In this document: in pieces, positions 47,412-59,800 of the stretch | How positions within the stretch are numbered: the stretch's first letter is position 1 | Layout of the letters: the number at the start of each line of letters is the position of its first letter | Assembly: GCA_017506865.1 (NCBI GenBank) | Contig: JAFCMP010000066.1 | Coordinates: 186,001-250,000 of the forward strand | Reading direction: 5' to 3' | Origin: Tribonema minus | Lineage: Eukaryota > Sar > Xanthophyceae > Tribonematales > Tribonemataceae | DNA length: 64,000 nucleotides | Notes under the pieces: model-generated | The model's input: only the letters and a program-made list of their open reading frames with translations | Told to the model about the DNA's origin: nothing | Database searches by the model: none | Program-made: the position numbers and the translations under genes

Positions 47412-50400
47412 TTAATCTGCCTTGACGGACAGCACGCCCACTTGAGGCCGGCCTTCTGCCTCCTCCGGGCACACTCCCCCAAACACCAAAACATCGCCAC
47501 TGCGCGCAGCGGCAGCGCAGCAGCGGTGCGCGAAACGGCCCGGCGGCTCTTCGACATCCCAGGCAGCAGCGCTCCACGACTGCGCAGCGACGTCCAGTAT
47601 GAAAAGATCGCTGCAGAAAATGGCGGCACCGAGAGCGGAGAACACACACACACGGGTCAGGCAATGAGATTGTCAGTATTGTATCACCCAGCAATTGGGA
47701 TTGTGGGCTTCACGTGTGTGCGTACCAATGTGCTTCTGCGTCATGGCATACTTGATCAGATTATCTCAGCAGCGCTCCACGACTGCGCAGCGACGTCCAG
47801 TATGAGAAGATCGCTGCAGACAATAGTGGCGTCGAGAGAGGGAAAACACACACAGGTCAGGCAATGAGATTGTCAGTATTACATCACCCGCCTATTCGGA
47901 TTGCGGGCTTCCCGTGTGTGCCTACCGATGTGCTTCTGCGGCTAACCCTAACCGAAACCCTAACACGAGCCCTAAGCCTAACCCTAAGGCATATGAGAAT
48001 GCTGTGCGGCAGCCCAATCGCTTCAGCAGAGTGCAGTCGGCACCACGCACTACTTGGACGTGAACTCACCACGCACCATACTTGAAGTTAGGGCAACGGC
48101 AGCATGGATCAGTGCTCATGCACGCAGCTTAAGCATCGATGACCCATGGCGCACACCGCACGAGAGGGCGAGCGTCACTTCTTGGCAGGTGTTACTTTGG
48201 GGGCAGCAGTCCAGCAATAAGTGGTATTGTAGCTTCAAGTGTGTCTCTTCGGCACAATTGCTTGTTTTCTTGCTTATTTCCACTGTGTTTTCCTTGTTTG
48301 TCATCGTGTTTCTTGTTGTGGTTTTCCCAAGAGGCCTCACTCATTGCGAAATCCGAAATAATTCGGGGGGGGGGGGGGGGGGGGGGGTGTAGTGGTAAGC
48401 GGTACTGCAGCGGCAGGAGAGGTTACTATTTTGCGGGGGTACGCAGTGGTAAGCGGTATTGGCGAGGTAGGTGCTATTTTGGGGGGGTACGTAGTGGCAG
48501 GTGGTACCGCAACACCGGGAAAGGTGATTTGGGGGACACTGTACCATTTGGTGTGGGGGGGTGTGGACTAGTGGTAAGTGGTACCGTAGCGGCAGGAAAG
48601 CATGTGATGACAGATGTGCTCACTTTGCGACGCACGTCCCGCCGTCCCAGCCGCCAAACACGGCGACGCAGCCGCTGTCAGCGCTCTCGTCGCCTGGCGG
48701 CGCACAACAGAGCCGAGAGATGGCAGCGCTCAGTATGTGTACATTTTTAGAAAGTTATCTGAAATCGATTACTCGATTAGAATTAAAATATACACGAAGT
48801 ATTCACTTGAAGTATACTTTGAAGTTATGAATTACAGTCATATATAAAAAGTGCGGTTCGTTTCGCTCTTCATGCAAACATGCGTGCTGTCACCTGATGT
48901 AAAAAAAGTACACTTCGAGTATGTGATTCACGTGCAGTGCCAGCTGCGGCGTGAGCGTGCAGCTTACCCCGAGAATGCCTTGGGCGATACCCAACAGAGC
49001 AAAACGACGGCAGCGCTCAGCATGTATAGATGCATAGTTCTCTGCAATTAGTGGGGTTCATGTGGTTTCAACAACTAGCCATGGGTTTTTGCAGCTTTCC
49101 GCAACCCCAGCGCTGCCTGGTGATGCAGCACAGACGGACCTACTTTAAGACACGGCTGAAACAAAACATTTCACTGACATGCGGCACGGCCGGAAGTATG
49201 CTACCTCTCGCGCCTTCTACTGCAGAATGAAATTCAACAACAACAACGCCTTGCACAGACGGCGTGCAATGAATGATGGTGCTTGCGTACACTCCATACA
49301 TTTTCATATCACAGTCTGATTGTGAAAGCCTGCGCACTTCCACAAAAATCATGACGGCACCGCAACACTGACAAACTACTGTCCAAACGTGACAACGTTC
49401 AACACCCCCGCTCGGCTCTTGCGCTGGTCAGCACAGGCGCGCGAATCAGGAGCCTCTTTTCTGACCAGTGGAACTGGCACAAATACTGCGTGTGTTCAGG
49501 GTTAGGGGTAGGGCTATGCGGACCCTGAGACAAAGTGCTGCGCGCAACATCTGCGCTACCGTAGCGCTCACAAGTGCGCACACGCGCGCTGCTGGCGCGG
49601 CCGCGGGCCTGTTTGAGACTGCAGCAGCAGCGCTCATACACCTTGTCGCGCCTGATCACGCTGCACACGATGCTGTGCCGCTGATCCATGTACACACATG
49701 CCTGCCGCGCAGCTGCATTTGCAAACAACGCTCTGAGCATCACCGCTGAGCAACGGCGCCGGCGGCAGGAGACGGCATCGGCACGCGCGGCATCTAAAAC
49801 ATGTCCTGCATATGCCCTCCACGTAGCAGCGCGTGCAGAGCGCCGCCGCAAACACTGGCAAACCGCCGCACACACACAAACGTACAGACCGCCGCGCTTG
49901 TCACCGTGGGCGCCGTTTGGATACCGTGGCCGGCTGGCTCAGTGAAGGACACCGGAAAACAATTGCTAAAATACTGTTCTCCTTTTACAAAAATCAAGTC
50001 AGGAAACCGCTTCTACCTGCGCCGAGCTCCCACGCCGCGAGCGCGCAGCGCGCCGCCGGGCAGTCCGAATGCTGCCGCCACCGCCACGCCTGCGTGTCCA
50101 AACTCCAGGCATCGCTCAGCACCGCCCCCTCCGCGCCGCGCCCGCCCACAATCACGACCTGCTGCCCGCCGCGCGCTGCTGCTGCTGCTGCTGCTGCTGC
50201 TGCCGCGTGCATCTCGCGCGGCGGCGGCGCAGCGCCCGAGCACTGCCTTTCCACCCACCGCAGCGGCTCAGCAGGCTCGCCGCTGCTGCCGCTGCCGCCG
50301 CCGCCAGTGCTGCTGCCGGCGCCGGCGCCAGCTGCATTGCCGTCGCTGCCGCTGCCAGTGCTGCCGGCGCCGCCGCCGCCGCCGCCACCGCCGCCGTCAG

Positions 50401-51229
50401 TGCTGCCACCGGCGCTGCCGCCAGCTGCTTCGTCGCCGCCGCCGCCGCCGCCGCCTCCGCCACCGCTGCTGCTGCTTCCGCCGCCGCAGCTTTTGCCGTT
50501 GCTAGTACTGGCGCTAGAGTTGTTGCCGGCTTGCATGAGCGATGTAACATCCGCGCTCCACACGCGCATGCACGGGCCATCCGCCGCGACGCCCCCTACC
50601 AGCACCAGAGTCGCGCGCGCGCCGCCGCTGCGTATGAGCACTGCTGCGGCGGAGCTCAGCGCCGGGGCCCCCTCACACGCAATCTGACGCCAGGTTATGG
50701 TTGCCGTGTTGAGGGCCCAGACGTCAGAGCGTGCAGCGTTGCACGCAGGATCCATGCCTCCAAACATCAGCATCGTGGTGTCGTCCATCGCCACCGCTGC
50801 GTGGCCGCTGCGCGCCGGCGGCGCCTTGCCTTTGAGGGGCGGCTGCGTCCATGTGCACTTGTTGGTGGCGGAGTCAAAGGTGAGGATCCAGGTGTCGTTG
50901 AAGTGCTCGCCAGTCATGGCGGCTCCGCCGAAGAGCACGTATTTGGTGCCGCAGGCGACCCAGCTGAAGTCGCCACGCGCTGATGGAGCTTCGCCACTGC
51001 TGCATGGCAATGTACGATGTGCCCATGTGCGGCCAGCACCGCAGTTAGCTGGTGTTTCCGCGTTTTGCTGCTGGACCACTGATAAGTCAACACGACCGTC
51101 TTTCTCCTCGAGGTGTAGTGCGGCTTCAGATGGAGGTTCAGCTTCTGTATCCTCGCCATCTGAGGGCGGCAGCTCTTCTATGTACCATTGTTGCTGGCTG
51201 CTATCCACGGCAGCATGAGCCTTCTTCAT
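47412..51229 (-). CDS. Kelch-repeat beta-propeller protein
   Basis: Exons on the minus strand are 51229-50017, 48693-48624 and 47610-47412, joined in phase for 493 residues. Kelch blades are clear: YVLFGGAAMTGEHFNDTWIL, MLMFGGMDPACNAARSDVWAL, VVIVGGRGAEGAVLSDAWSL, VAVFGGWDGGTCVANDLFIL and VLVFGGVCPEEAE. Between the third and fourth visible blades lies a linker of about 90 Ser/Gly-rich residues (about 50270-50530). The start is the ATG at 51229; an upstream in-frame GTG is not needed. Kelch propellers are protein-interaction platforms. No BTB, F-box or other partner domain is visible, so the role is open. Confidence 0.92.
47560..47990 (-). repeat. Tandem copy of kelch last-exon 5' edge with intron
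   Basis: A unit of roughly 205 bp holding the exon edge (CTGCAG acceptor, DLFILDV start) and adjacent intron is present twice, beginning near 47560 and 47765. The second copy is interrupted by a CCCTAA array at 47941-47989. Confidence 0.88.
47941..47989. repeat. CCCTAA array inserted in a tandem copy
   Basis: In the first copy TGTGCTTCTGCG runs into TCATGGCATA. In the second the same left word is followed by about 49 bp of degenerate CCCTAA units before GCATA resumes. Confidence 0.85.
48340..48600 (-). repeat. Intronic minisatellite, about 60-bp unit
   Basis: About four to five units sharing GTAGTGGTAAGCGGTAC and GGGGGTAC lie in kelch intron 2, next to a 23-bp G-run (48365-48387). Confidence 0.8.
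48975..49030 (-). repeat. Copy of kelch exon 2 5' edge
   Basis: The words ACAACAGAGC and GGCAGCGCTCAG around 48980-49025 match the flank of the exon 2 acceptor (true edge 48693). The copy lies upstream of the exon. Confidence 0.6.
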
Positions 51230-52034
51230 GACGACGTGCTGCACCACAAGCCTTCACTTCCAGATTGACTAGCACGCTGAAGTCCAGCTTGATCTCCCGA
51301 GCATTTTAAGTTTTCCGTTGAGTTCGGAGTTGAAGATTTCCCAATACTTTTTTTTTTTTTTAATCCAGCAGCATTCCCTTTCACCCAAGCAACGCCATCA
51401 GCGCCCTACACGGCAGCCCGCCATCTTGTTTCCATTTTTGTGGTGGAGGGCCACCCAGTTGCTTCGTGCATCAGTTAGTGCGACCCCATGAGCCTCTGTG
51501 ACTCAAGGGCTTACCTGGGCCCAGCAGAAGCCACTTGGGTGACGCCGCCTTCAGTGCCATCCCTGCTTGCAATAGCCGTGCCCCTGCTGCTGCCCTCAAC
51601 CCTCGTTTGCCGCTGTGCTTTTTGCGTGTGTTAAAATAAGTGCAAGCAATAGAGATTCTGTGTGATGTTGAAAATCCTAGGCAAACAGTAGCGATCACAG
51701 ACTAGCACAGGGTGCTTGTGCATGCGCATCACTTGAGTCAGTGACTAAACGGAGAGAGTCTCTTGGTTGAGTCTGGCATGTTGATGCCTGAATCATTGAC
51801 TCTGTACCAACGCTTGGCTCAGTGTTGCAACAGTTTCACTTCACAAGCGCCGCCATTGGTTATCTGAACCAACAGACTCTATTCATGACAGTCCAATGAC
51901 AAAAGCATTTCAGTGTATGCACTTCACTCAAGTAGCTCCGTGTCTGTCAAAAAGAGCATCATGACATTGACGCCTGAAAAAGGTGTATTCAAATTCATTT
52001 GCTGGCTGAATTGCCACACGCCCGCCAGAATTCT
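51230..52034. other. Intergenic, nothing recognised
   Basis: This stretch holds the 5' flank of the kelch gene and the 3' flank of the GNAT-like gene. A poly-T run of about 15 lies at 51347-51361. I see no gene. Confidence 0.45.
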
Positions 52035-52790
52035 TCAGATCCCGGAATAATCGCGTCTGCTGTGTCGATATCCAACAATCAGCGAACGTGCGAAGCCTTT
52101 CCTTCTGGCTCTTGTATGTACCCAAATGATAGATGCACTTTTGTCTTCTGCAATGCAAAAACAGGGCAAGAGGCATAGAGTACCCGGAGCTGTAACAAAC
52201 AGAGAGTCACGCTGTGGTCCTCGCTCGAACATTGAGTCCGTTTCAACTACTCGTAAACAGTAAAGGTGTCCGTCTCTATACGCCTGTGCAATGAAATTTC
52301 TGTTGTGTACAAAGCCGCTTTTGTCATCGCAGAGTTCCTCAAAAAGCCCCCAGAAATCTGCTCCGCTTTTTACTTTGACAAGTGCAAGAGGACCCCAGTC
52401 ATCCATTCGCTGATGCATGGAAAAGCCTGGGGGGGAACAGAGTCAAACAGAATCCAGGAAGAAGCTTAAACAGAGTAACACGGTGTGCGACGCGGCCGCA
52501 CAAGCTGAGCACTGTGCTTTGGCGAGGGTGCGCACGTTCGCCGCGACAATAGTAGACTTATAGCAGTAGTAGATAGTGGAGGAATGGCAGTGTCGGTGTG
52601 ACCATGAAGTTTGGTTAATCTCACCCTCAGCATCCTTGTCATTTGTGGCCATCAAGGGGCTGTGGCACAAGCTCGTAGCAAAGTATGACCCGCGCTGAGC
52701 GACGGGAGTGAAGCCCAGGTGCAGCAGCCCACTGATCATTGTGGCCCATGTGAGAGAGATCAGCAGCAGCAACGACTCGCTGGTCTTCAT
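52035..52790 (-). CDS. Small protein with N-terminal hydrophobic segment and GNAT-like C-terminus
   Basis: Two exons on the minus strand, 52790-52625 (ATG start, GTGAGA donor) and 52426-52035 (acceptor after a CCCCCCCAG tract), join in phase 1 for 185 residues. Residues 1-24 contain SLLLLISLTWA, which looks like a signal peptide or membrane anchor. The C-terminal part has IIWVHTRARRKGFARSLI, which resembles the acetyl-CoA-binding motif of GNAT acetyltransferases (R/Q-x-x-G-x-G/A). A predicted secreted or membrane GNAT is unusual, so the segment could instead be an organellar targeting peptide. The substrate is unknown and the family call is tentative. Confidence 0.6.
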
Positions 52791-52999
52791 GGCGACAGTC
52801 CTGCAGCAGCAGCAACAGCGATGACGAGTCTGTCAGCTGATTGCAGTATGCTGCTGCATGAGTGCATGCCCCTCCTTGACAGTCACACAACGTCTTGTCT
52901 GGCTGTGTAGCACAGTTTAAAAACCTCTGCAGGCACCGCTGTCTGCTCTGTGCTCTCCGAAAACTCATTTTGTCGAATGCTGTGGCGCAGCTGGCTGCA

Positions 53000-53535
53000 G
53001 GGCTGAGCGAGTAACGACTGGATCTACGCCGGAATGAGCCCTGACGAGACTAGACCAATCAGGATCTATGTGAATATGTCATCTTTCAATGTATACCATT
53101 GTCTCTGTGCGATGCCATAAAACACTGCTTTGGTGCCGCTTGTGTCATGGGCTCAAGTGTGCACTCACCGCACTGCTTGTTGCCATGAGGCGCTTGCGTC
53201 AACAGACTTCAGTGCACTTGGTTGCACTGCTTGAACCATTGAGTCAGCACTTCACCTGTCACTCACCCTTGTGCCGTGCGCCGTCAGCTAGCGTGCGCGC
53301 CACGTCCCACTGCTGCTGCTGAGCGCGCCTGCCCCGTTACTAGAGGTGAACCAAGTTCAAGTTCTGTGCTCCAAACTTGAACTTCGAATCGAAACAGACC
53401 CAGAAGCGAGTGGCGCAGTGTCGGCGACAGTGGCAGTAGCGGTCCAGCAGCCGCAGCGAGCAGCAGTAGCACCTCATCGGCCGTTGCATCACAGCAGCAA
53501 GGTCGCAAGCGAAGGGTGCAAAGAGTGATACCGCG
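53000..53535. other. No supportable gene
   Basis: I see no gene that can be supported. The stretch precedes the Helitron-type remnant and may include its decayed 5' part. Confidence 0.35.
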
Positions 53536-54660
53536 ATGGAGCAGCGTGAGCACCGGCTTGCTGTTGCCCGTGCTAGGCGGTCTGTGCAAGAGACACCAGA
53601 GCAACGTGAGCAACGGCTTGCTGTTGACCGTGGTAGGCAATTTGTAACGAAACGAGCACTGAGCGACTCGCTGCTGCCAGTCTGATGCTCGTGCGCGAGA
53701 GACACCACAGCAACGTGAGCAGCGACTTGCTGCGCATCGTGCCAGGGCGGCTTCTCGTAGAGTTAACAATGCTTCTCTGGACCAACGCGCACAGAAGGTG
53801 GCGGCTGAACGCGAGAGGCAATTCAATCAAAGAGCTGCAACAATTGCAAGTCATCGCAACATAAATGGCATGAATTCGTCAGTGAATGCCTCAAGGACGC
53901 ATTCAGTCCTGGTGATTTATCGCGTGCAGAGCCTCAAACTGCACATGTGCAGTTGCCACATGAGCAACCACCTACAGGAGGAGGCTGCCACCACATGCAG
54001 ATTTGCTCAAGAGTCCTCATGTTTTAGGGCTTGCAAATGAGTTCTATGATCGTATTCCTACGAAGTCAAGTCTTGCTTGGCCACAGGAGACCTATGATGA
54101 GCGCCAGCAAGCTATGCACAACAGTGCTCCTTTCGTTTGTCCTGCAGTTTTCATCTTTAGTGAATGCATAGGTGCATACGATGCCCACCAACAGCGCATA
54201 TCGGGTGCTGTTGTGCCACCAATCTTCAGCGTTGACAATCATATGGTCCTTGACCCATGTCCCCCTGAACTGTCCGAGCTCATGTATTTGGGGCGGCCAT
54301 ACATAGCTCACATTTGCCTGTTGTGGAAGTGTATCGCCTTCCTAAAGGACAAGTAGGTTATGGAGGGCATGTGACAACGCTGGACAATATCAATGCAGTG
54401 CAACAGATGGCTCAGTCTCTGCCCCACCATTTTGCATACATGCATGTGTGCCTCGTGATGCATTGCAGTGTGCCGCATTGCAGTGTGCCGCCGTGGCCTG
54501 CTCACTGCTGTGCCATACGCTCTCACATTGCCCGTATCCCGTATCCTTTTTTAAACACCCAACACAATGCTGCTCTCAGTCTGCCTGTTCTTGACTGCAA
54601 CGTCCTGGGTGTTGAATGCCTGCGGCACTGGTGGTGCACGACATCAAAGTCTGCCTGATT
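53536..54660 (+). mobile_element. Helitron-type transposon remnant
   Basis: From the ATG at 53536 the plus strand encodes repeated ETPEQREQRLAVDRGR-type units (about 53536-53850), a basic coiled repeat typical of the N-terminal region of Helitron-encoded helicase-like proteins. Farther on, words such as DPCPPELSEL, then VVEVYRLPKGQVGYGGHV (54230-54380), resemble the DUF6570-like domain found next to it in Helitron proteins. The frame changes more than once. No helicase or Rep domain is in the window, so it is a fragment. Confidence 0.65.
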
Positions 54661-56199
54661 GACCGTAGGTTATGACCTTTTGCCCTCCACGCCTACACCC
54701 CGCAGCGTTCACCGCAGCTTGCCCTGCCTAGATGAGGGTTTCCTTGCATATGCATGCGACGCCCGCCGTCGAAGATCATTCCCTTGTATTCAGAACAAAC
54801 TTCTTGGAGTGCCAGCCAATCTTGGTTGAGGTTTCACTCATGTGCCCATCTTGGTTTATTCACTTGTGAGCTGGTCTTGCCTGTACAGCTGTATCGGCAA
54901 CTGCTGTGAAGATGTCTGTATGGATGCTTGTGGTATTTTGACGTACTATTTTCACTCAGTTGCTTTCCTTCATCTACTTTTCAGAAGAAAAGAAACAGTG
55001 AAAAAAAAAGTTAAACAAGCTCGCAAATATCAAGCAGTGCATTTTCGTCGCCACTGGTGATGTCAATGCATCTAATACGCTCAGTCTTCATGATCATTTG
55101 CATATCATGGTCATCATCTTAGTTTGTTGTAACTGCTCAATCCGGCGGGTATGGCACAACTATGAAGTACCCATGCATGCCTTAACATTTGCCGCACTCT
55201 CAGCAAAGACCAAGGCACCATTCTTGACTGTGCAGCACAAATGAACACAGCACAGCCACTGCTGTACGCAATGAAAAATTACGTGGAGAGGTCAACGGAT
55301 TCCAACAAGATGTTGCAAACAGGAAGGTGATGCAGTGTGAAGTGCTGAAGGGGAGCATTTTTTTTTCTTCTTGAGGCCGGATACATGAATGATGACGCGC
55401 GCTTAAGCAATTGTCTTTTTCTGGAGTGGGCACCTCTACAAGTGCCGAGTACAATGGCTGTAGGGTTTGGTTGTGGGGTGTTAATGGTAGTTTGAAGAAA
55501 GGGAAGCCTGTTTGCGTTTGAGGCTCTCTTCGGAGAAGGCATGTTGCATTGAGTGAGTACACATCCAAAGAGAGGGTTTTTCGCGCCCCTAGCGAAGCGA
55601 AACAAGTAAAAGCACAATGGCTGGCAGGGTCTCGTGGTACAATGTCAATGTGCATCTTTGCAGCGACAGTCAAAAAAGATCTGCACGACATCGCATCAAG
55701 CGGCAAAGCATCCAGCGCACTGGCACGGCAGAAGCATGAGCCAAGCATCACAGAATCGTAAATATCTACAAAGAGGTGGCTTGTTTGTTATCAGCCGAAG
55801 CGCAGCACGGTGGTGTGGCATCGGTCCAGGCAGGCGTGACGCTGCGACCTGTTGTGATTATGCTCCGTCGCAGGCGCATGGTGCTGTCACTCATGAAGTG
55901 GTCACAATGTATGCAGCCGTGTGACCGAGCCCTGGGCGCGGTTGGCGCGGCGCACACGTCAAGTGGGCACCACCTGCGACGAAGCCAGGGTCAGCACGAG
56001 CCCGCGCTTGCAGGCAATGTTTGTCTGCGTTGTGAAGCACGGCGCTGGCGTTTCTGCGTTGTGCAAATACTCATGTCTGCAAACAGTTTCCTGTTGTGTT
56101 GGAGACAAAGGCGTACGCGTGTAGCAGGCACCCGGCGGCCAACCCCCGCACTGCAGCAATCTGCAACTGATTTGCAACTGCCACAACTGCCGCCATTGC
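54661..56199. other. No supportable gene; a terminal-motif relic
   Basis: Open frames here lack recognisable motifs. At 55563-55610 the plus strand has GGGTTTTTCGCGCCCCTAGCG, a diverged copy of the LINE terminal motif. Confidence 0.4.
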
Positions 56200-56893
56200 T
56201 CTCGACCTAACCGCTGCTCATGAGGGCAGTCACGCGGTGACGCTCCTACATCTGCAGGGCAGCGCTCAGAACAAAAGCCAGTAGGGGCAGCAGCGCTCAA
56301 CCGCCGCACGTCAGCGCTTGTGTCAGCGGGCCGATGCCGCAGCGCCTCGGCGCTATCACCACTGCCATCCGCAGCGCTGGCGCGCAAGCAGCGACACACG
56401 TCTACACGTGACCAGCGCTCGACTGCCCCGACTGCCAGAGCCACATATTTCTATCCAGGCTCCAGTACCGCAGGGCGTCAACGCTGCCTGCATCGCCACG
56501 TGTTGTGCCGGTCGGCAGCAGCGATGCCAGCCGGTGGCGCCGCTCCAAGTGCGCGGCGGCGATGCCCTCGCGTCTAAATGGGCGGTGCTGGGCGGCACTG
56601 AAGGCCGAGCCTCATATTCCTATCCAGGCTCCAGTGTCGCACGGCGTCATCACTGCCATGTGCCGTGCCGGCAGCAGCGCGGCAATGTCCGCAATGTCCG
56701 GCGGAATCCAACGCTGTCACTGCTGGCTGCCTCCTTGTCGCCAACGGTGCACAGGTGGCCAGCAGGTGTTACCTTGAAGTTCATGCCATGGTCGCCGCGG
56801 TAAGTAGCGCAGCCGTGCAGGTGCAACGTGGCCACGCGCCGCGCCGCCGGCCGGCAGCAGCGCTCCTCGCTTTTTTTTGTTGCATGTCAGCGC
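56200..56893. repeat. GC-rich repeats in 3' flank of the 57-63-kb gene
   Basis: CAGCGCTC words recur through 56250-56430. A unit of about 190 bp with TATCCAGGCTCCAGT is repeated (about 56410-56560 and 56600-56750). The stretch is downstream of the stop at 56894. Confidence 0.65.
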
Positions 56894-59800
56894 TCATCCC
56901 AGGCCGAGGTCGCAGCGCCTCAGCGCCTCCTCCGTCGTCATCACGCGCGGCCGCCACTGCTGCGCGTGCAGCGCCGCCGCGCCGGCGGTCGCGTACGCGT
57001 AACTGCCGACGCCGCGTCCGGCGGCCTGCAAGTAGGGGAGTCACCGAAGGGGCGGGTTGACTTCAACTGAGGGCAGGCGATGTGTGTGTGTCTGGCTGCT
57101 GCTTGGTGAGCTTTTTGTGCGAGCGGGCAATTTGTACGAGCGGGTAGCTACCGGGGGGAAAGGGAGCCGGGGGGGGGGAAGGGGGCACCGTGACTTCGCC
57201 CAGGAGCTTGTGGGTGAATGTACCATGCACCAAAGTAGCTACACGCCGTAGGGGCTACACTGTTGCTGCTGTAGCAGGCAGCCGACCTGTTCTGCTGCCC
57301 TAGGCGCACCCACCACACTTCTTGCCCTCGCAAGAGCCTCAGCAGCAAGTAATTTACACTGAAGCAGCCGTGCTGCTGTTTGGGCACATGACGAAGGCGG
57401 CTATGCCAGCTCCGTTGTCCTTGAAATTGGCCTTGAGCAGATAGGGCTCGCCTGATGCCTCAGCAGTGCGCACTTGAGCAATGCCCCTGAGTCTTGTCTG
57501 ACATCTGGTTGCCAAAACGTTGACTTTGCTTGGGGTTCACGCTCCGGCGCTGAGAACGACTGACGTCGTGGTGAACACATGAAATCTGGTTCGGGGTAGT
57601 GTTGACGTTAGGTGAGCGTTAGGCTGATCGTCGCGCTGGTCACTGACCTCGTGCCTGAGGCTCTGCTGCCTGAGAATGTCCCTGATCGGGCCACCCTGCT
57701 TCACCCGCATGGGGTCAAGCTTGGGGGTTAGGGGGAGGCTTAGGGTTAGGATGAAGTTAGGGTTATGTACCGCGCGCGCTGGTCACTGACCTCGTGGCGG
57801 AGCCTGAGGCTCTGCAGCGACGCGCGCATGCCCTCCAGCTGCCGCCTGAGACGCGAAAGCATCAGGAAGGGTAAGTGTACAAAATGCATGCCAAATTGTG
57901 CACATTCAACCTCAAATGTGGCTGCTCGACATGGCCCTGACTCTGATGTGCGCATGCCCCACAGCTGCCGCCTGAGACGAGAAAGCGTTGGGAGCTAGGG
58001 TTAGAAAACACGTATACTCGGCTACTCAAGACGGCTTTGAAGTAGGTCGCGGGCCTGTCAAGGGCCATCCTGCCTCTCACACCACAGTGACTGCTATTTG
58101 AGACACAGGCGGGGACTCGTTTAGAAAGACTTGAACTCGTGATAACACCTGGTGCAGGGGGATGCACGCATGCCCTCCAGCTGCCGCCTGAGACGAGAAA
58201 GCGTTGAAAGCGAAGGTTACAGAAGGACTCGACTTTGTGCAATAGCAGGTAACGTCCAGGTGGGAGCTGCAGTAGGTCAAGCATGAAAGGGTTAGGTCAG
58301 TTTCCCAGTTTTGCATGGGAAGGGAAAACATCAAGTTGCTGGTCCAGGAGTGGCGGCGCAAGCAGTGCCGCCAACAATGAAAGCACCCTCGGCCACATGG
58401 TCACAGACGCAAAGCTTCACCTCTGCCGCAAGACGGCCAAGGCCCGAAAGCTTCGTTGGCTGAGCACCGGTGCGCGTTGCAATAAGGAACTCATGGGAGC
58501 GCCCGAGCTATCAAACTGCTTGTGGCGCTTGTCGAAGCATCCCTCACCTGAAGGCCTCTTGGCTGTCGAAGCCACTGGCAAGCCCCTCCATCGCCGCACC
58601 ACTCCCTTGTGCACGGCCCCCCTCCCCGGCCCCCTGGCACAACTCCGCCGCCTGAGCGCTAGAGGCTGTCGCATCGGGTGCGTCTTCCGCCACGGCCGCA
58701 GAATCAGTGGCAGCAGCAGCAGCTGCAGGTGGCGCTGGCGGGACACCAGCGGGGTCTAACGGCGGCGGCGGCGGCGGTGTTGCAGTTGAACTTGAAGTTG
58801 AGGTCTGCCGGAGCAGCGCCTCGTGCAGCCGGCGCTGAGCCGCTAATGCCTCAGCCTGTGAGGCGCACGCGGGACAGGGGGGTTGCAAAGCTCTGATCAG
58901 GGGGGTGTCTGGACTGTTTCAGGACTGACGTGGTCTGAGCCAGTGCCACAGCGCGGTGGCATCAATGCACAATCGAACAATATTAATGCCAGAGCGGTTT
59001 GAAATTGACTGTGCTGATCGATCACGACCCTGGAGTTTGCGTTTCAGGTGTACTTGCGCGTTTCAGTACTCAAAATAAATGTTGCCTCAGTCACCGATAA
59101 AGACAATCTTTTAAAAACACTTCACCTGGGCCTGAGCGAGCAGCTTGATGTACGCCTCCGCAACGCTCAGCGTACCCCCTGCCCCTCCCCCAGACAATGT
59201 CAGCAGCGCAGGAGCTGGGCATGACAGCCACGCAGAATGACTGTCTGGGGCGTGCTGCTGGTGCTGCTGCTGCTGCTGCTGGTGCTGCTGCTGCTGCCGC
59301 TGCCACTGCTGTGGCTGCTGCTGCTGCTGCTGCCACTGCTGCTGCTGCCACTGCTGCTGCTGTGGCTGCGGCTGCTGCCACTGTTGCTGCTGCTGCTGCC
59401 ACGGCTGCTGCTCTTCCCACGGCGGCCGCGGCAGCAGCGGCGGCGGCGGCAGCGCGAGGTGGCCTTGTGCGGGCGCGCTGAGGTCTCGCGTTGCAGCGCT
59501 CAAATCGTAGTGGAAGCGGCCCGTGGCATAGGGGCCCCCTGGCTGGTACCCCACACCCCCCAGGCCGAGGCGCGCGTCGAGGGCGCTCTCGGTGCCTGTC
59601 GCGGTGAGGGGGTATGCCGGGGGGAGCGCGCAGTCGTGAGCGGGTAGGAGTAGGGTTAGGGTTAGGGTTAGGGTTTGGGTCAGTTGCGCCTGTCGCGGAC
59701 AAGGGCACATTGGGGTCAGTGCGCCATTGTGCGTTGCGTTGTTGCAGCCTGGCATAAGGTGCGCTGAAGCGGTGCACACTGCGTAGGCCTACGATACACA

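Noticed and set aside
48365-48387. Poly-G run at 48.37 kb as a polypyrimidine tract of the kelch gene
   Set aside because: No acceptor lies within a suitable distance on the minus strand. It sits within a minisatellite instead.
49801-50983. Long plus-strand open frames opposite the kelch exon (Cys/Arg/Ala-rich)
   Set aside because: They are shadows of the GC-rich kelch coding strand, with no domains or splice support.
59197-59647. Leu- and Ala-rich plus-strand frames near 59.4 kb
   Set aside because: They are the antisense of the Gln-rich coding tract (CAG repeats).
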